The notes beneath the pieces were generated by a model. It saw only the letters and a list, made by a program, of their open reading frames with translations. It was not told the origin of the DNA and made no database searches. A stretch of 64,000 nucleotides of DNA from Ramlibacter sp. (GTDB taxonomy: Bacteria; Pseudomonadota; Gammaproteobacteria; Burkholderiales; Burkholderiaceae_C). The stretch spans positions 2,542,001 through 2,606,000 of the forward strand of contig JAHBZM010000001.1 of NCBI GenBank assembly GCA_019635435.1, written 5' to 3'. The translations under genes were made by a program, and so were the position numbers. Positions within the stretch are counted from its first letter, which is position 1; each line of letters opens with the position of its first letter. This document shows positions 8,742 through 16,913 of the stretch, in pieces.

Positions 8742-9314
8742 ATGCCGAGTGCTGCTGACGACGATTTCAACCTGGACGACCTCAAGGTCGATATTTCCGA
8801 ACTGCTGGTGGCCACGCCCGATGGCGCCGACGAACTGATTGACGGCGCCGTGCCCGAGGTGCTGCGCCTGCTGCGTGAACACATGCAGATGGACGTGGTG
8901 TTTGTGTCGGAATTCACCAATGGCCGGCGGGTTTTCCGGCACGTGGACTCGGCGCCGGGCCACGCCGTGATCGAGGCCGGCCAGTCCGACCCGCTGGAAC
9001 AAAGCTGGTGCCAGCGCGTGGTGGACGGGCGGTTGCCGCAGCTCATCCACGATGCCACCTTTCTGCCCGCCGGCGCTGCACCGGCCAGCCCGCTGCGCAT
9101 CGGCGCGCACCTGAGCACACCGGTGGTGCTCAGGGACGGCAGTGTCTACGGCACGCTGTGCTGCTTCAGCTTCACGGGCAACCCCGAGCTGAGCCAGCGC
9201 GACCTCAAGAAGCTTCAGTACACGGCCAAGCTCACGGCCGCGAAGATTGACCGGGGGACGGCGGCGCCGGCAGCGCCAGCTGCGCGGCCCGGGCCACCCG
9301 CACGCAGTCCTTGA
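8742..9314 (+). CDS. GAF-domain protein
   Basis: A 190-residue soluble protein. Residues about 28-165 form a GAF fold: VPEVLRLLREHMQMDVVFVSEF, then a central WCQRVVDGRLPQLIHDA, then IGAHLSTPVVLRDGSVYGTLCCFSF. There is no output domain, so it is probably a stand-alone ligand sensor. The ATG at 8742 has AAGGA ten bases upstream; a TTG at 8715 could add nine residues. The last 28 codons are a Pro/Ala-rich tail that overlaps, on the opposite strand, the 3' end of the broken EcsC-family gene, so the natural C-terminus is somewhat doubtful. Confidence 0.75.
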   Translation: MPSAADDDFNLDDLKVDISELLVATPDGADELIDGAVPEVLRLLREHMQMDVVFVSEFTNGRRVFRHVDSAPGHAVIEAGQSDPLEQSWCQRVVDGRLPQLIHDATFLPAGAAPASPLRIGAHLSTPVVLRDGSVYGTLCCFSFTGNPELSQRDLKKLQYTAKLTAAKIDRGTAAPAAPAARPGPPARSP

Positions 9315-9447
9315 GGTGTTCCTCGCCCAGGTAGCGCAGCGTGGTGTAGCCCATCACGGCTGACACGGCCTGGCCGGCGAGCGGGACGAACTTGGCGGCT
9401 TGCGCCGTGCTCAGGCGCAGGCCCACGGTTTTGGCGGCGCGCATGAC
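9232..9447 (-). pseudogene. EcsC-family gene, 3' part, severed by the transposon
   Basis: The minus strand encodes RAAKTVGLRLSTAQAAKFVP, continuing through GYTTLRYLGEEHLKDCVRVAR to a stop at 9232. This is the C-terminal half of an EcsC-type small protein. The 5' half lies at 37840-38147. Between them sits the transposon, with ATGAC duplicated at 9443-9447 and 37840-37844. Joining 308 bp of the right piece to 211 bp of the left piece gives 519 bp, exactly 172 codons plus stop, reading LIGRFITRDLVM-RAAKTVGLRL across the junction. The inherited frame runs into transposon sequence and a TAG at about 9503. EcsC function is poorly defined. Confidence 0.93.
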
Positions 9448-9502
9448 GGGGTGATCTTGTTTTCCGGGCAGATTGTCGCGCCTTGAAGCCCGGGTAAACC
9501 CC
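9448..9502 (+). repeat. Left terminal inverted repeat of the transposon
   Basis: Starts GGGGTGATCTTG and ends GCCCGGGTAAACCCC. About 40 of 55 bases match the right repeat, best at the outer GGGGTnATCT and the inner GCnCGGGTAAACCC. Confidence 0.92.
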
Positions 9503-9600
9503 TAAATGTCTTTCGACCTTGTAGTCTGTTTCCCCTGCGTCCCCATCACTCCTCCGGTCGATATAGTGCTGACGAGCCGCCACCGCCGAGAGGAACCACC

Positions 9601-12546
9601 GTGCGTCCTATTCACCTGCGATTCGTGGGAGCCACCGAGCTTCCCAAGTCCCTTTCGGACTTCGACGTCGAGCAATCGTTTCGAATCAGCAACGCCGACA
9701 TAGCGGCCATTCGAGAGAGGTTTCGTGCAGACCGGCGCTTGGGCGCTGCGCTCCAACTGGTCTTTCTTCGAGCCACTGGCCGACCACTAGGTCGAGCAGC
9801 AAGCGTACCTCGCGCGCTCCTGCGGTCACTGTGTGCGGCCGTCGGCGTGACCGAAACGGCGATAGCTTCGCTCAAGACGATCTATGCGCGCGTGGCCACG
9901 CTCTACGAGCATCAGCAATGGACACGCGACTACGCCGGTATCACGGACGCAGAAGATGCCGTCATGACCGGACTTGGCAAGGCGTTGGAGGACCTGGCCA
10001 AGACAGCCGCGTCGGTCGATGAACTCGTCCAAGAGGCAGAGCTTTGGTTGTTCGGTCGCCAGCATCTTCTGCCAGCGGATCGGGTTCTTCGAGATCTCGC
10101 ACGCAAGGCCTTTGCCTCCATAGAGGCAGCAGCCCTGGCAGCCGTCAACAGCGAAGTCTCCGCGGACAAGCAGAAGAAGGTACTGGCGGCGGTGCACTCC
10201 TCGCGGCGCGGCCGCGCTGGGGGCACCGTTCTCGAGTGGCTCAAGGTGCCCGCAGGCAAACACAGTCCCAGCAGCATCACGGAGGTCACTGAGAAGATCT
10301 CGTACTTGAAGGAGCTCGGCGTCGACAAATGGTCGTTGAGTTCGATCTCCAATGCGCGGTTGCGCGCCAATGCCCAGGCGATCGCCAACCGGCCGCCGGC
10401 CGAATCAAAACGCCGAGTTGAGGAAACGCAGGCGCTGGAGATGATCTGCTTCCTGCGTGTCACGTTGCTGGAGTTAACGGACACGTTGATGTACATGACC
10501 GGTCGGCGCGTGAATGACCTGGTGCGCCATGCCTCCAATCGCGTGACGGCCAAACAGGCGCGCAGCGCGGTCGAGTACCGTCAGCAGCGAGAGACCATGC
10601 GCTTGATCATTCATGACGATGGCCTCTCGGCCGAGGCGCGAATCGCAGCCCTGAAAGAACTTCTGCCGAAGGAAGAGAAATCAGAGCCCAACAGCCATGC
10701 CGCCCTCATTCGGCAGTCGCTCACCGACGATGCCACGCGCATCACGGCCCTGCTCAACTCTTTCTCGGACCTTGACCTCAAGGGGAATGCAGATCGGCGG
10801 CCCATGAAGCAGGTCGTCGCGCTGCGCGACCTGATCGAGGAAGGCGCCAAGGAACTGCCTGTGGGCTTCGACGCCGGAATTGCCGATCCCGTCTGGCACG
10901 ATCTGCTCAATGATGCGGACCGCACCAAGGCATTTGCAGCCCTGAAGGCCTGCGCGATGCTGGCGGTGCGCCAGGGGCTGCGGAGCGGGCGGCTCTGGAT
11001 TGACCACAGTTGGGAATTTCGCAATCGGGAAGACCTGCTCATCCCGTCGGCTCAGTGGAAGAAGGAGCGCCAACGCCTGATCAGTGCGCTCAGCCTGACC
11101 ACCGATCCGCAGAAGTTTCTCGCACGCTTGCACGCGCACCTGGACGTGGGATTGCGCGCGCTCTCGGAAGCCGTCACGGACGGCAAGGTGGAAATCGATT
11201 CCAATGGGATGGTGCGCTTCCACAAACTGGAGGCCTTGCCCATCGATGCGGCGATCCAGCGCAGCAGGGACGCGATGTTCTCGATCATCGGCCACATCCA
11301 GTTCGGCGACATGATTGTCGAGATCGACGCTTGCACCGGCTTCAGCGAAATCCTGCTGGGGCGCCGCGCCAAGAACGCCCAAGAACTCGTCGCATGCTAT
11401 GCGGCGCTGCTGGCCCACGGTACCGAAAACGACGCCAAGGGCGTTGCCGCGATGATTCCAGGCATCGAAGTGGCTCACATTTCGGCTGTGATGCGATCAC
11501 TGGAGGCGCGGGACCGCCTTCGAAAGGCCAACGAGCGCGTGGTCGAGTTTCAACGCAAGAACCCCATTGCCGAGCTGTGGGGAACGGGTGACAAGGCCTC
11601 CGCGGATATGATGGCCCTGGACGCCTCGCGCCACCTCTACAACGCCCGCGTCGATCCCCGGCGGCGAACCTTCGCGGTCGGCCTGTACACCCACGTCCTT
11701 GAGTCCTACGGTGTCATCTATGACCAGCCGATCGTGCACAACGAGCGCCAAAGCTCCGCCGCTCTCGAGGGCGTCGAGCAATACAACGCCCGCAGCGAGG
11801 AAAGCATGCGGTTGTCCTTGCTGGCGGTGGACACCCATGGCTACACGTACGTCGGTATGACGGTGGCCAAACTGCTGGGATTTGATTTGTGCCCCCAGCT
11901 TCGCGATATGGCCGAACGCAGGCTGTACTTGCCGCGTTCGATCGAGCTGCCGGAGAACCTGGAACGCATCGCAGTCACCAACGTCTCGGAGCCCGCCATC
12001 ACCAAGGGATGGGACGAGCTGCTGCGCTTGATCGCGTCCATTCGCGGTGGCCGGGTCTCGCCCAGGGCCGCGATGGAGAAGCTGGGCAGCGCCGCTCAGG
12101 GAGACCCGATGCACAAGGCGGCGGATCAGCTGGGCCGCCTGCTGCGCACGCTGTTCCTGTGCGACTACTTCAGCAACGAGGAATTCCGCCGGGAAATTCA
12201 CACGCTGCTGAACCGCGGCGAGTCCGTGCATCAGCTACAGAGGGCGATCTATTACGGCCGCCTGGCGGCCGAGCGCGGTCGCCGCCGCGACGAAATCCGG
12301 GCCATCTCGGGCTCCCATGCACTTCTGACGAACATCGTCATCGCCTGGAACACCCTGAAGATGCAATCGGTCGTGGACAGCTGGCGTAAAGCCAAGCACC
12401 CGATCGAGGATGCCTGGATCCGCCGCATGGGGCCGGTGCACTTCGGCAACGTGAATTTTCGGGGCCTGATCTCCTTTGGCGTCGAGCGCTACGCGGATGC
12501 GCTTTTGCAGAAGCCGGCAGCGAAGCGGCGCGTGGAGGCCGGCTGA
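9601..12546 (+). CDS. tnpA: Tn3-family transposase TnpA
   Basis: Replicative DDE transposase of 981 residues, the usual size for the family. The C-terminal catalytic domain shows EIDACTGFSEILLG, the first aspartate in GDKASAD (D669), the second in LLAVDTHGYTY (D744) followed by LLGFDLCPQLRDMAERRLY, and the glutamate in NRGESVHQLQRA (E874); spacing is close to Tn3 (D689/D765/E881). The N-terminal two-thirds holds the terminal-repeat-binding regions. The start is GTG at 9601 with GAGAGG seven bases upstream, 99 bp inside the left repeat. It is co-oriented with tnpS. No frameshift is seen, so the transposase looks functional. Confidence 0.95.
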   Translation: MRPIHLRFVGATELPKSLSDFDVEQSFRISNADIAAIRERFRADRRLGAALQLVFLRATGRPLGRAASVPRALLRSLCAAVGVTETAIASLKTIYARVATLYEHQQWTRDYAGITDAEDAVMTGLGKALEDLAKTAASVDELVQEAELWLFGRQHLLPADRVLRDLARKAFASIEAAALAAVNSEVSADKQKKVLAAVHSSRRGRAGGTVLEWLKVPAGKHSPSSITEVTEKISYLKELGVDKWSLSSISNARLRANAQAIANRPPAESKRRVEETQALEMICFLRVTLLELTDTLMYMTGRRVNDLVRHASNRVTAKQARSAVEYRQQRETMRLIIHDDGLSAEARIAALKELLPKEEKSEPNSHAALIRQSLTDDATRITALLNSFSDLDLKGNADRRPMKQVVALRDLIEEGAKELPVGFDAGIADPVWHDLLNDADRTKAFAALKACAMLAVRQGLRSGRLWIDHSWEFRNREDLLIPSAQWKKERQRLISALSLTTDPQKFLARLHAHLDVGLRALSEAVTDGKVEIDSNGMVRFHKLEALPIDAAIQRSRDAMFSIIGHIQFGDMIVEIDACTGFSEILLGRRAKNAQELVACYAALLAHGTENDAKGVAAMIPGIEVAHISAVMRSLEARDRLRKANERVVEFQRKNPIAELWGTGDKASADMMALDASRHLYNARVDPRRRTFAVGLYTHVLESYGVIYDQPIVHNERQSSAALEGVEQYNARSEESMRLSLLAVDTHGYTYVGMTVAKLLGFDLCPQLRDMAERRLYLPRSIELPENLERIAVTNVSEPAITKGWDELLRLIASIRGGRVSPRAAMEKLGSAAQGDPMHKAADQLGRLLRTLFLCDYFSNEEFRREIHTLLNRGESVHQLQRAIYYGRLAAERGRRRDEIRAISGSHALLTNIVIAWNTLKMQSVVDSWRKAKHPIEDAWIRRMGPVHFGNVNFRGLISFGVERYADALLQKPAAKRRVEAG

Positions 12547-12842
12547 CTTGCGATGGGCGCGCGCGAAGACGCACCCAACCCGGGATCTGCTGAAGTTTTA
12601 GGCAGTGCTGTTTTCCGTGCCATTTGTAGCGGTTAAGGTGCACCACCACTATATAAATCAACAACTTGCAAGTTGCCTGATTTTCAAGCGGCGTTGTTTT
12701 CCATGCTATTTGTAGCGGTTTCGCTTCTGGTCCGAGTGGCCAGACCACCCGATCTCTAGCCGCCGCCGGGGGGATCGCTGGAAGAGCCGGTTTTAGCCGA
12801 AATTAGTCGAATCGGATAATTAGCCGGATTGACTAATTCGGG
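12547..12842. other. Gene-free spacer after tnpA with two repeat types and a palindrome
   Basis: No gene is seen. It holds a 26-bp direct repeat (12609-12634 and 12695-12720, 24 of 26 identical, core ATTTGTAGCGGTT). Between the copies is a perfect palindrome CAACTTGCAAGTTG (12662-12675). A large imperfect dyad lies at about 12794-12847, with arms starting TTAGCC and roughly 19 of 22 paired. The dyad contains the left copy of the 38-bp repeat described separately and could act as a two-way terminator between tnpA and the minus-strand gene. Confidence 0.6.
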
Positions 12843-12848
12843 CTAAAC
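12811..12848 (+). repeat. 38-bp direct repeat, left copy, flanking the resolution module
   Basis: Begins ATCGGATAATTAGCCGGATT. About 29 of 38 bases match 15583-15620 in the same orientation, 2.77 kb away. The two copies bracket the PTH2-like gene, tnpT and tnpS. Confidence 0.6.
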
Positions 12849-13160
12849 GGTCGGCGGGGCGCGGTACAGCTTCAGGAACCTGAACATCTTTGGCCATTCG
12901 TGCCGCGGCTTGAAGACGATCGCGACCTCCCGGTCTGCGAGCGCGGACTCGGTCAGCACGACGTGGTCGGCCACCTGCTTGGCATTCTCGAACTCCTTGG
13001 CATTTACCTTGCAGACCGCCTTGAAGAACGGTCCGGACAACCACTCTCGCACTTCCGGCTCGTCCTGAAACCTGAGGTAGCCGGCCAGGGACGCGTGCGC
13101 AACGGCCACCATGGCGAAGCCCAGCGGGATGTCGTCGCGGACCAGGATGTACATCTTCAT
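12843..13160 (-). CDS. Small PTH2-like protein of unknown role
   Basis: A 105-residue protein, MKMYILVRDDIPLGFAMVAV onward, with HASLAGYLRF, DHVVLTESAL and EVAIVFKPR. The pattern of a first strand ILVRDD, a glycine loop, a helix with AVAHAS and a late VVLTES resembles the PTH2/Bit1 peptidyl-tRNA hydrolase fold, though the classic lysine/aspartate catalytic set is not obvious, so activity is not claimed. The ATG at 13160 is chosen because the homologous fold begins there; the frame extends far upstream only as an antisense of tnpT. It lies 52 bp downstream of tnpT on the same strand and may be co-transcribed. Confidence 0.6.
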   Translation of the reverse strand: MKMYILVRDDIPLGFAMVAVAHASLAGYLRFQDEPEVREWLSGPFFKAVCKVNAKEFENAKQVADHVVLTESALADREVAIVFKPRHEWPKMFRFLKLYRAPPTV

Positions 13161-13212
13161 CAGCGGATTTTGGCTGAAGGGCTGTACCCCCCGATCTTCG
13201 AGCCCGCTTGAG

Positions 13213-14217
13213 TCAGGTCGCGGCCTTGGAGGGCTTGGGCTTTGCCGGGGTGCTACGTTGTGCAGTGCGAGTGCCTGGCGCTCTCTTGACAGCGGCGGCT
13301 TCCAGCCTCTGCCTCGCCGTATCCAGTTCGCGGGTCTGCTGCTCACGCTGCTCCAGCAGTTGCGCGATGCGGCCCTCCAGTTCGCCACTGCGCTGGCGCA
13401 GCGCGTCGATCTGCTGTTGGCGCTCCAGGACTTCCTGGCGGTGGGCATCCGCATGCCCGGCGATCTCGCGTCGCAGGTGCTCGATTTCCTTCTGGAGCTT
13501 GCCAGCGTTGCCGCGCTCGCGGTCCACATCCAACAGCGCCCTTTTCATCTCGCCGGCATGGCGCTCCTCGGTCGCTGTTGCCACTGCGCGTTGTTGTTCG
13601 AGTTCCCGGGTGAATCGTTCCTGGGCCGCATTCAGCGCCGCCTGCAACTCCTGGCGATGGACCGCGGCGGCTTCGACCTGGCGCTGCTGGGCGGTGACCT
13701 CGCCTTGGGCTCGGGCCAACTCGCTTTGCAGATCCATTACCCGCCCCTGAGCGGTCCGCAGCTCGTCCCTTGTGGCGCCGAGTGCCGCCTCTGAGGCATC
13801 CGCCCGCGCGCCGGCGGACTGGGCGAGCCCTTCAGCAGCCACCACGGTCGCGCGAGCTTCCTCGCGCTGTTGCGCCAACGTGTCCTGCGCGGCCGCCTGT
13901 GCCTGCTGCCAAAGGGCGCCGACCATCTCGCCGGCGGCGGCCTGCAGCGGTTGCGGCAGATCGGGATGCTCGATGCGCACGCGGCTCTTCTCGCGCAAGG
14001 TCTCCCAGAACCTAGCCAGCGCCTCGGCCGGCGCGCTCATGCTGCCCTTGCGCACCAGCTGGTACAGCTTGTTGGCCGTGGGGGTCAACGCATAGCGGAA
14101 GAACAGCAGCACGCATACCTCGCGGTACAGATCCTGCGTCTCGGGATGCTGCGCGCGCAGGGCCTCGATTTCGGCCTGCATCCGGGCTTCGGTGACGGGT
14201 AGAGTGTCCATGGGCAT
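13213..14217 (-). CDS. tnpT: TnpT-like coiled-coil DNA-binding protein (cointegrate resolution)
   Basis: A 334-residue protein. Residues about 10-110 resemble the KfrA-type N-terminal DNA-binding region (VTEARMQAEIEALRAQHPET, FFRYALTPTANKLYQLVRKG). The rest (about 115-310) is a long Gln/Arg/Ala/Glu-rich coiled coil, ending in a basic tail. In Tn4651 the TnpT partner binds the rst site and stimulates TnpS-mediated resolution; its size (about 330 residues) and divergent position beside tnpS are the same here. The start is Met1 or Met3 (MPMDTL). It shares the 132-bp intergenic region with tnpS. Confidence 0.8.
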   Translation of the reverse strand: MPMDTLPVTEARMQAEIEALRAQHPETQDLYREVCVLLFFRYALTPTANKLYQLVRKGSMSAPAEALARFWETLREKSRVRIEHPDLPQPLQAAAGEMVGALWQQAQAAAQDTLAQQREEARATVVAAEGLAQSAGARADASEAALGATRDELRTAQGRVMDLQSELARAQGEVTAQQRQVEAAAVHRQELQAALNAAQERFTRELEQQRAVATATEERHAGEMKRALLDVDRERGNAGKLQKEIEHLRREIAGHADAHRQEVLERQQQIDALRQRSGELEGRIAQLLEQREQQTRELDTARQRLEAAAVKRAPGTRTAQRSTPAKPKPSKAAT

Positions 14218-14349
14218 CGCTTTCGTCTTCAGTGAAGAAAATAATACAACGTAATACGTTGGATAATTTTCTATTTCTCCAACTCTATGGACATAATCAA
14301 TCTAATGTCCATAATATTAAGCGATGCGGCCCCTTCAAAGTAGCTCACC
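14218..14349. other. Presumed resolution site (rst) between tnpT and tnpS
   Basis: A markedly AT-rich 132-bp divergent intergenic region in an otherwise GC-rich element. It holds two dyads: CAACGTA-A-TACGTTG (14247-14261) and TATGGACAT/ATGTCCATA (14286-14294 and 14305-14313, 10-bp spacer). A pair of 9-bp arms around a short spacer is what a tyrosine recombinase core site looks like; the first dyad may bind TnpT or act as operator. The site is assigned by position and structure only. Confidence 0.65.
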
Positions 14350-15519
14350 GTGAATTCGCTGGTCACCCTGGATCAGTTGGCACTTCCCGCTCGCCTGGAT
14401 GGCAGCCTCGGGCGCAATCGCGCTACGTCGCCGGGCCAGTTGGCCGCGACCGATGACCGCTCGGCAGTCCTCGCCTGGCTGGCTCGCTACACGGACTCTC
14501 CGGCGACCCTGGCCAGCTACCGCAAAGAGGCCGAGCGCCTCATGCTGTGGTGCGGGCTACAGCATGGTGTGGCGCTGTCAGACCTGACCCACGAGGACCT
14601 GTTGATCTACCAACAGTTCCTGGCCGACCCGCAGCCGGCTGAGCGCTGGGTGATGGCACCCGGTCAAAAGCCGAGCCGGACTTCGCCGCTGTGGCGACCC
14701 TTTGCGGGTCCGCTGGGTGCGTCGAGTCAGCGCCAGGCGCTGTCGATCCTGAACGCGATGCTGTCGTGGCTGGTGGAGGCCGCGTATCTCGCCGGCAACC
14801 CGCTGGCCCTCAGCCGGCGCAAGCGAAGGCACGCCGCGCCGCGCGTCAGCCGCTTCCTACCCATGGAGCATTGGACAATCGTCAAGACCACGATCGAGGC
14901 GATGCCCGTCACCACCGAGCGGGACCGACTGCACTCCTCACGCTGCCGCTGGTTGTTTTCTTTGCTCTACCTCGGTGGGCTGCGGGTTTCGGAGATTTGC
15001 AATGCAACGATGGGCGGCTTCTTTAGCCGCCGCGGTGCCGACGGCCGCGAGCGCTGGTGGCTCGAAGTCACCGGCAAGGGCAGCAAGGCCCGGCTGGTCC
15101 CGGCCACCAGTGAACTCATGGCTGAATTGATCCGCTACCGCAAGGTGGCCTGTTTGAGCCCGCTGCCCCTCGAAGGGGAGGCCTTGCCCCTCATGATTCC
15201 GCTGATCGGACCTACCAAACCCATGGCACGTAGCGCGATTCACGAGATCGTGAAGGCGGTGATGCGTGAAAGCGCAGCCCGACTGCGCCAGCGCGGGCCC
15301 GAGTTCGAGGCTGCCGCCGCTCACCTTGAGCAGGCGTCCACGCACTGGATGCGCCACACAGCTGGCTCACACCTGAGCGAGAAAGCCGATATCAAGGTGG
15401 TTCGCGACAACCTGGGCCACGCCAATATCAGCACCACCAGTGTCTATCTGCATTCCGAAGACGACGCCCGCCACGACGCCACGGCGGCTGTGCATCGCGT
15501 CGGATGGGCGACGACGTAG
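14350..15519 (+). CDS. tnpS: Tyrosine recombinase TnpS (transposon cointegrate resolvase)
   Basis: Site-specific tyrosine recombinase of 389 residues. The N-terminal SAM-like core-binding domain (about 35-165) precedes the catalytic domain, with all residues visible: R212 (GGLRVSEI), K243 (TGKGSKAR), H332 and R335 (HWMRH), H357 (LGHA) and the nucleophile Y366 (TTSVYLH). The start is GTG at 14350. In Tn4651-type elements this protein resolves cointegrates left by TnpA. Its divergence from tnpT and its place inside a Tn3-type element identify it as a resolvase and not as a phage or ICE integrase. Confidence 0.88.
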   Translation: MNSLVTLDQLALPARLDGSLGRNRATSPGQLAATDDRSAVLAWLARYTDSPATLASYRKEAERLMLWCGLQHGVALSDLTHEDLLIYQQFLADPQPAERWVMAPGQKPSRTSPLWRPFAGPLGASSQRQALSILNAMLSWLVEAAYLAGNPLALSRRKRRHAAPRVSRFLPMEHWTIVKTTIEAMPVTTERDRLHSSRCRWLFSLLYLGGLRVSEICNATMGGFFSRRGADGRERWWLEVTGKGSKARLVPATSELMAELIRYRKVACLSPLPLEGEALPLMIPLIGPTKPMARSAIHEIVKAVMRESAARLRQRGPEFEAAAAHLEQASTHWMRHTAGSHLSEKADIKVVRDNLGHANISTTSVYLHSEDDARHDATAAVHRVGWATT

Positions 15520-15582
15520 TGCGGTGGCCGCGGCCATTCATCGCGCTTGGTTTCGGGACAGTCCTTTGGGCGTTTTGTCCAG

Positions 15583-15620
15583 ATCGGATAATTGTCCGGA
15601 TTAGCGAACTCCGGATAAGC
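15583..15620 (+). repeat. 38-bp direct repeat, right copy
   Basis: Begins ATCGGATAATTGTCCGGATT; partner of 12811-12848. It lies 63 bp after the tnpS stop and about 60 bp before the HAD gene. Confidence 0.6.
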
Positions 15621-15680
15621 GCATGAATCGCGAGCCGGCCATGGTCAGCGATGAGTCGCACCGAAAGGACCTCACCCCTC

Positions 15681-16286
15681 ATGTCAAAAAAAGGGATCAT
15701 TGCGCTGGACGCAGACGGGGTCCTGCTGGACTACGGCTTGGCCTACGCCGGCGCGTGGCAGAAGGCCTTCGGCCTGCTTCCGCGCGAGCGCGACCCACTG
15801 GCCTATTGGCCGATCGACCGTTGGGAAGTTGAGCATCTGGCTGATGAACGCCTGGACATGTTGCGGCGCTGTTTCGACGAAGAGTTCTGGTGTGGCATTC
15901 CACCGGTGCCAGGCGCCATCGAAGCCTGCCACCTGCTCACTGCAGCCGGATTTGAGTTGGTATGCGTCACGGCGCTACCCGAAGAATTTCGCTCGGCTCG
16001 CGAGCGCAACTTGCGCGCCCACGGATTCCCGATCGACATGGTCCACGCCACCGACAACGTCGTACCAGGTGGCCGCAGCCCGAAGGCCGAGACCTTGCAT
16101 CGGCTGCGGCCGGTAGCGTTCGTCGACGACTACCTGCCGTACCTCATCGGGATCGACGACAGCATCCACCGCGCGCTGATCATGCGGGCCGCAACGGGCT
16201 CACCCAATGTCGGTGAAGCATTGCGCTTCGCGGACTCGCAGCACGCTGACCTGTTGGCATTCGCCAAATCGTGGACGCGCCGGTGA
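15681..16286 (+). CDS. HAD-superfamily hydrolase-like protein
   Basis: A 201-residue cytoplasmic protein with the HAD fold. Motif I is ALDADGVLLDYG (DxDGV), motif II is likely VCVTALPEEF, and motifs III/IV are SPKAETLHRL and AFVDDYLPYL. The cap is small and alpha-helical (about residues 20-85). The substrate is unknown. An ATG ten codons upstream (15651) is possible; the ATG at 15681 is preferred because the first beta-strand KKGIIALDADG follows it, with GAAAGGA about 11 bases upstream. It sits between the recombination module and the cadmium module and has no evident link to either. Confidence 0.72.
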   Translation: MSKKGIIALDADGVLLDYGLAYAGAWQKAFGLLPRERDPLAYWPIDRWEVEHLADERLDMLRRCFDEEFWCGIPPVPGAIEACHLLTAAGFELVCVTALPEEFRSARERNLRAHGFPIDMVHATDNVVPGGRSPKAETLHRLRPVAFVDDYLPYLIGIDDSIHRALIMRAATGSPNVGEALRFADSQHADLLAFAKSWTRR

Positions 16287-16388
16287 GCACCTGGGGAGCT
16301 TGAGTCCTGTGCCGCAGGAGCCGGCGATGAGTTGCGGCAACCGTGTCAATCTGCACCGGAAGGACGATCACCCAATGACAGTAAACAG

Positions 16389-16862
16389 TCACTGGCGGTG
16401 AACGGAATGCGATCCAAGAACATGAGGCCGACGATCCGTGGATGGATGCGTTGAATGGTTGTGCTCGCGTGCCGCTTTTTCAAGTCCTTCCAAAATTCCG
16501 CACTCAGCCGTTTGGCCGTTGTCCGAGCATTTCGCGCGCAAAGTTCGTAGTTCCTTTTCCAGGACTTTCAGTTCTTTGATGCGGGTCACCACGTGAGCGA
16601 TGTGTCCTTCGAGCAGTTGATCGACTTCACCGCAGTTGTCCTTTGGCGCGTCCTTGAACCGCAGCAGTACCCGGATTTCATCCAGTGTCATGTCCAGGCA
16701 CCTGCAGTGCCGTATGAATGCAAGGCGCTGGGCATGTGCGCTGTCGTACACACGGTAGTTGCCGTCAGTGCGGTTTGCCACCGGCAAAAGGCCTTCGCGT
16801 TCGTAGTAACGAATGGTCTCTGCCTGGGTTCCCGCCGCTTTGGCCAACTCTCCGATTTTCAT
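16389..16862 (-). CDS. cadR: MerR-family Cd/Pb/Zn-responsive regulator CadR
   Basis: A 157-residue transcription activator. The MerR DNA-binding region (MKIGELAKAAGTQAETIRYY, then EREGLLPVANRTDGNYRVY) is followed by a dimerisation helix and a metal site with cysteines in DNCGEVDQ and in AKCSDNGQTAECGIL, the CadR/PbrR pattern. The histidine-containing tail (HNHSTHPS..HVLGSHSVH) is typical of CadR. It diverges from cadA; the 51-bp gap contains the expected stretched-spacer promoter. Metal specificity among Cd, Pb and Zn cannot be settled from sequence. Confidence 0.9.
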   Translation of the reverse strand: MKIGELAKAAGTQAETIRYYEREGLLPVANRTDGNYRVYDSAHAQRLAFIRHCRCLDMTLDEIRVLLRFKDAPKDNCGEVDQLLEGHIAHVVTRIKELKVLEKELRTLRAKCSDNGQTAECGILEGLEKAAREHNHSTHPSTDRRPHVLGSHSVHRQ

Positions 16863-16876
16863 TTATGCGCTCCAGC

Positions 16877-16907
16877 TTGACTCTAATGCCACTACAGGGT
16901 TTCCAAT
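16877..16907 (+). promoter_or_regulatory. MerR-type cadA promoter with CadR operator
   Basis: -35 TTGACT (16877-16882) and -10 TCCAAT (16902-16907) are 19 bp apart, the over-long spacing that MerR activators correct by DNA distortion. The imperfect dyad at 16880-16900 has arms ACTCTA and ACAGGGT and fills the spacer. The expected start of transcription is within a few bases of the cadA ATG at 16914. Confidence 0.75.
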
Positions 16908-16913
16908 TAAGCC

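Noticed and set aside
12609..12720. Possible CRISPR-like repeats
   Set aside because: Only two copies, not three or more with even spacers, and no cas gene in the window.
7997..15519. tRNA-Lys as attachment site of an integrative element using the recombinase at 14350
   Set aside because: No duplicated tRNA 3' end is seen, and the recombinase lies within clear Tn3-type ends with a 5-bp duplication at 9443.
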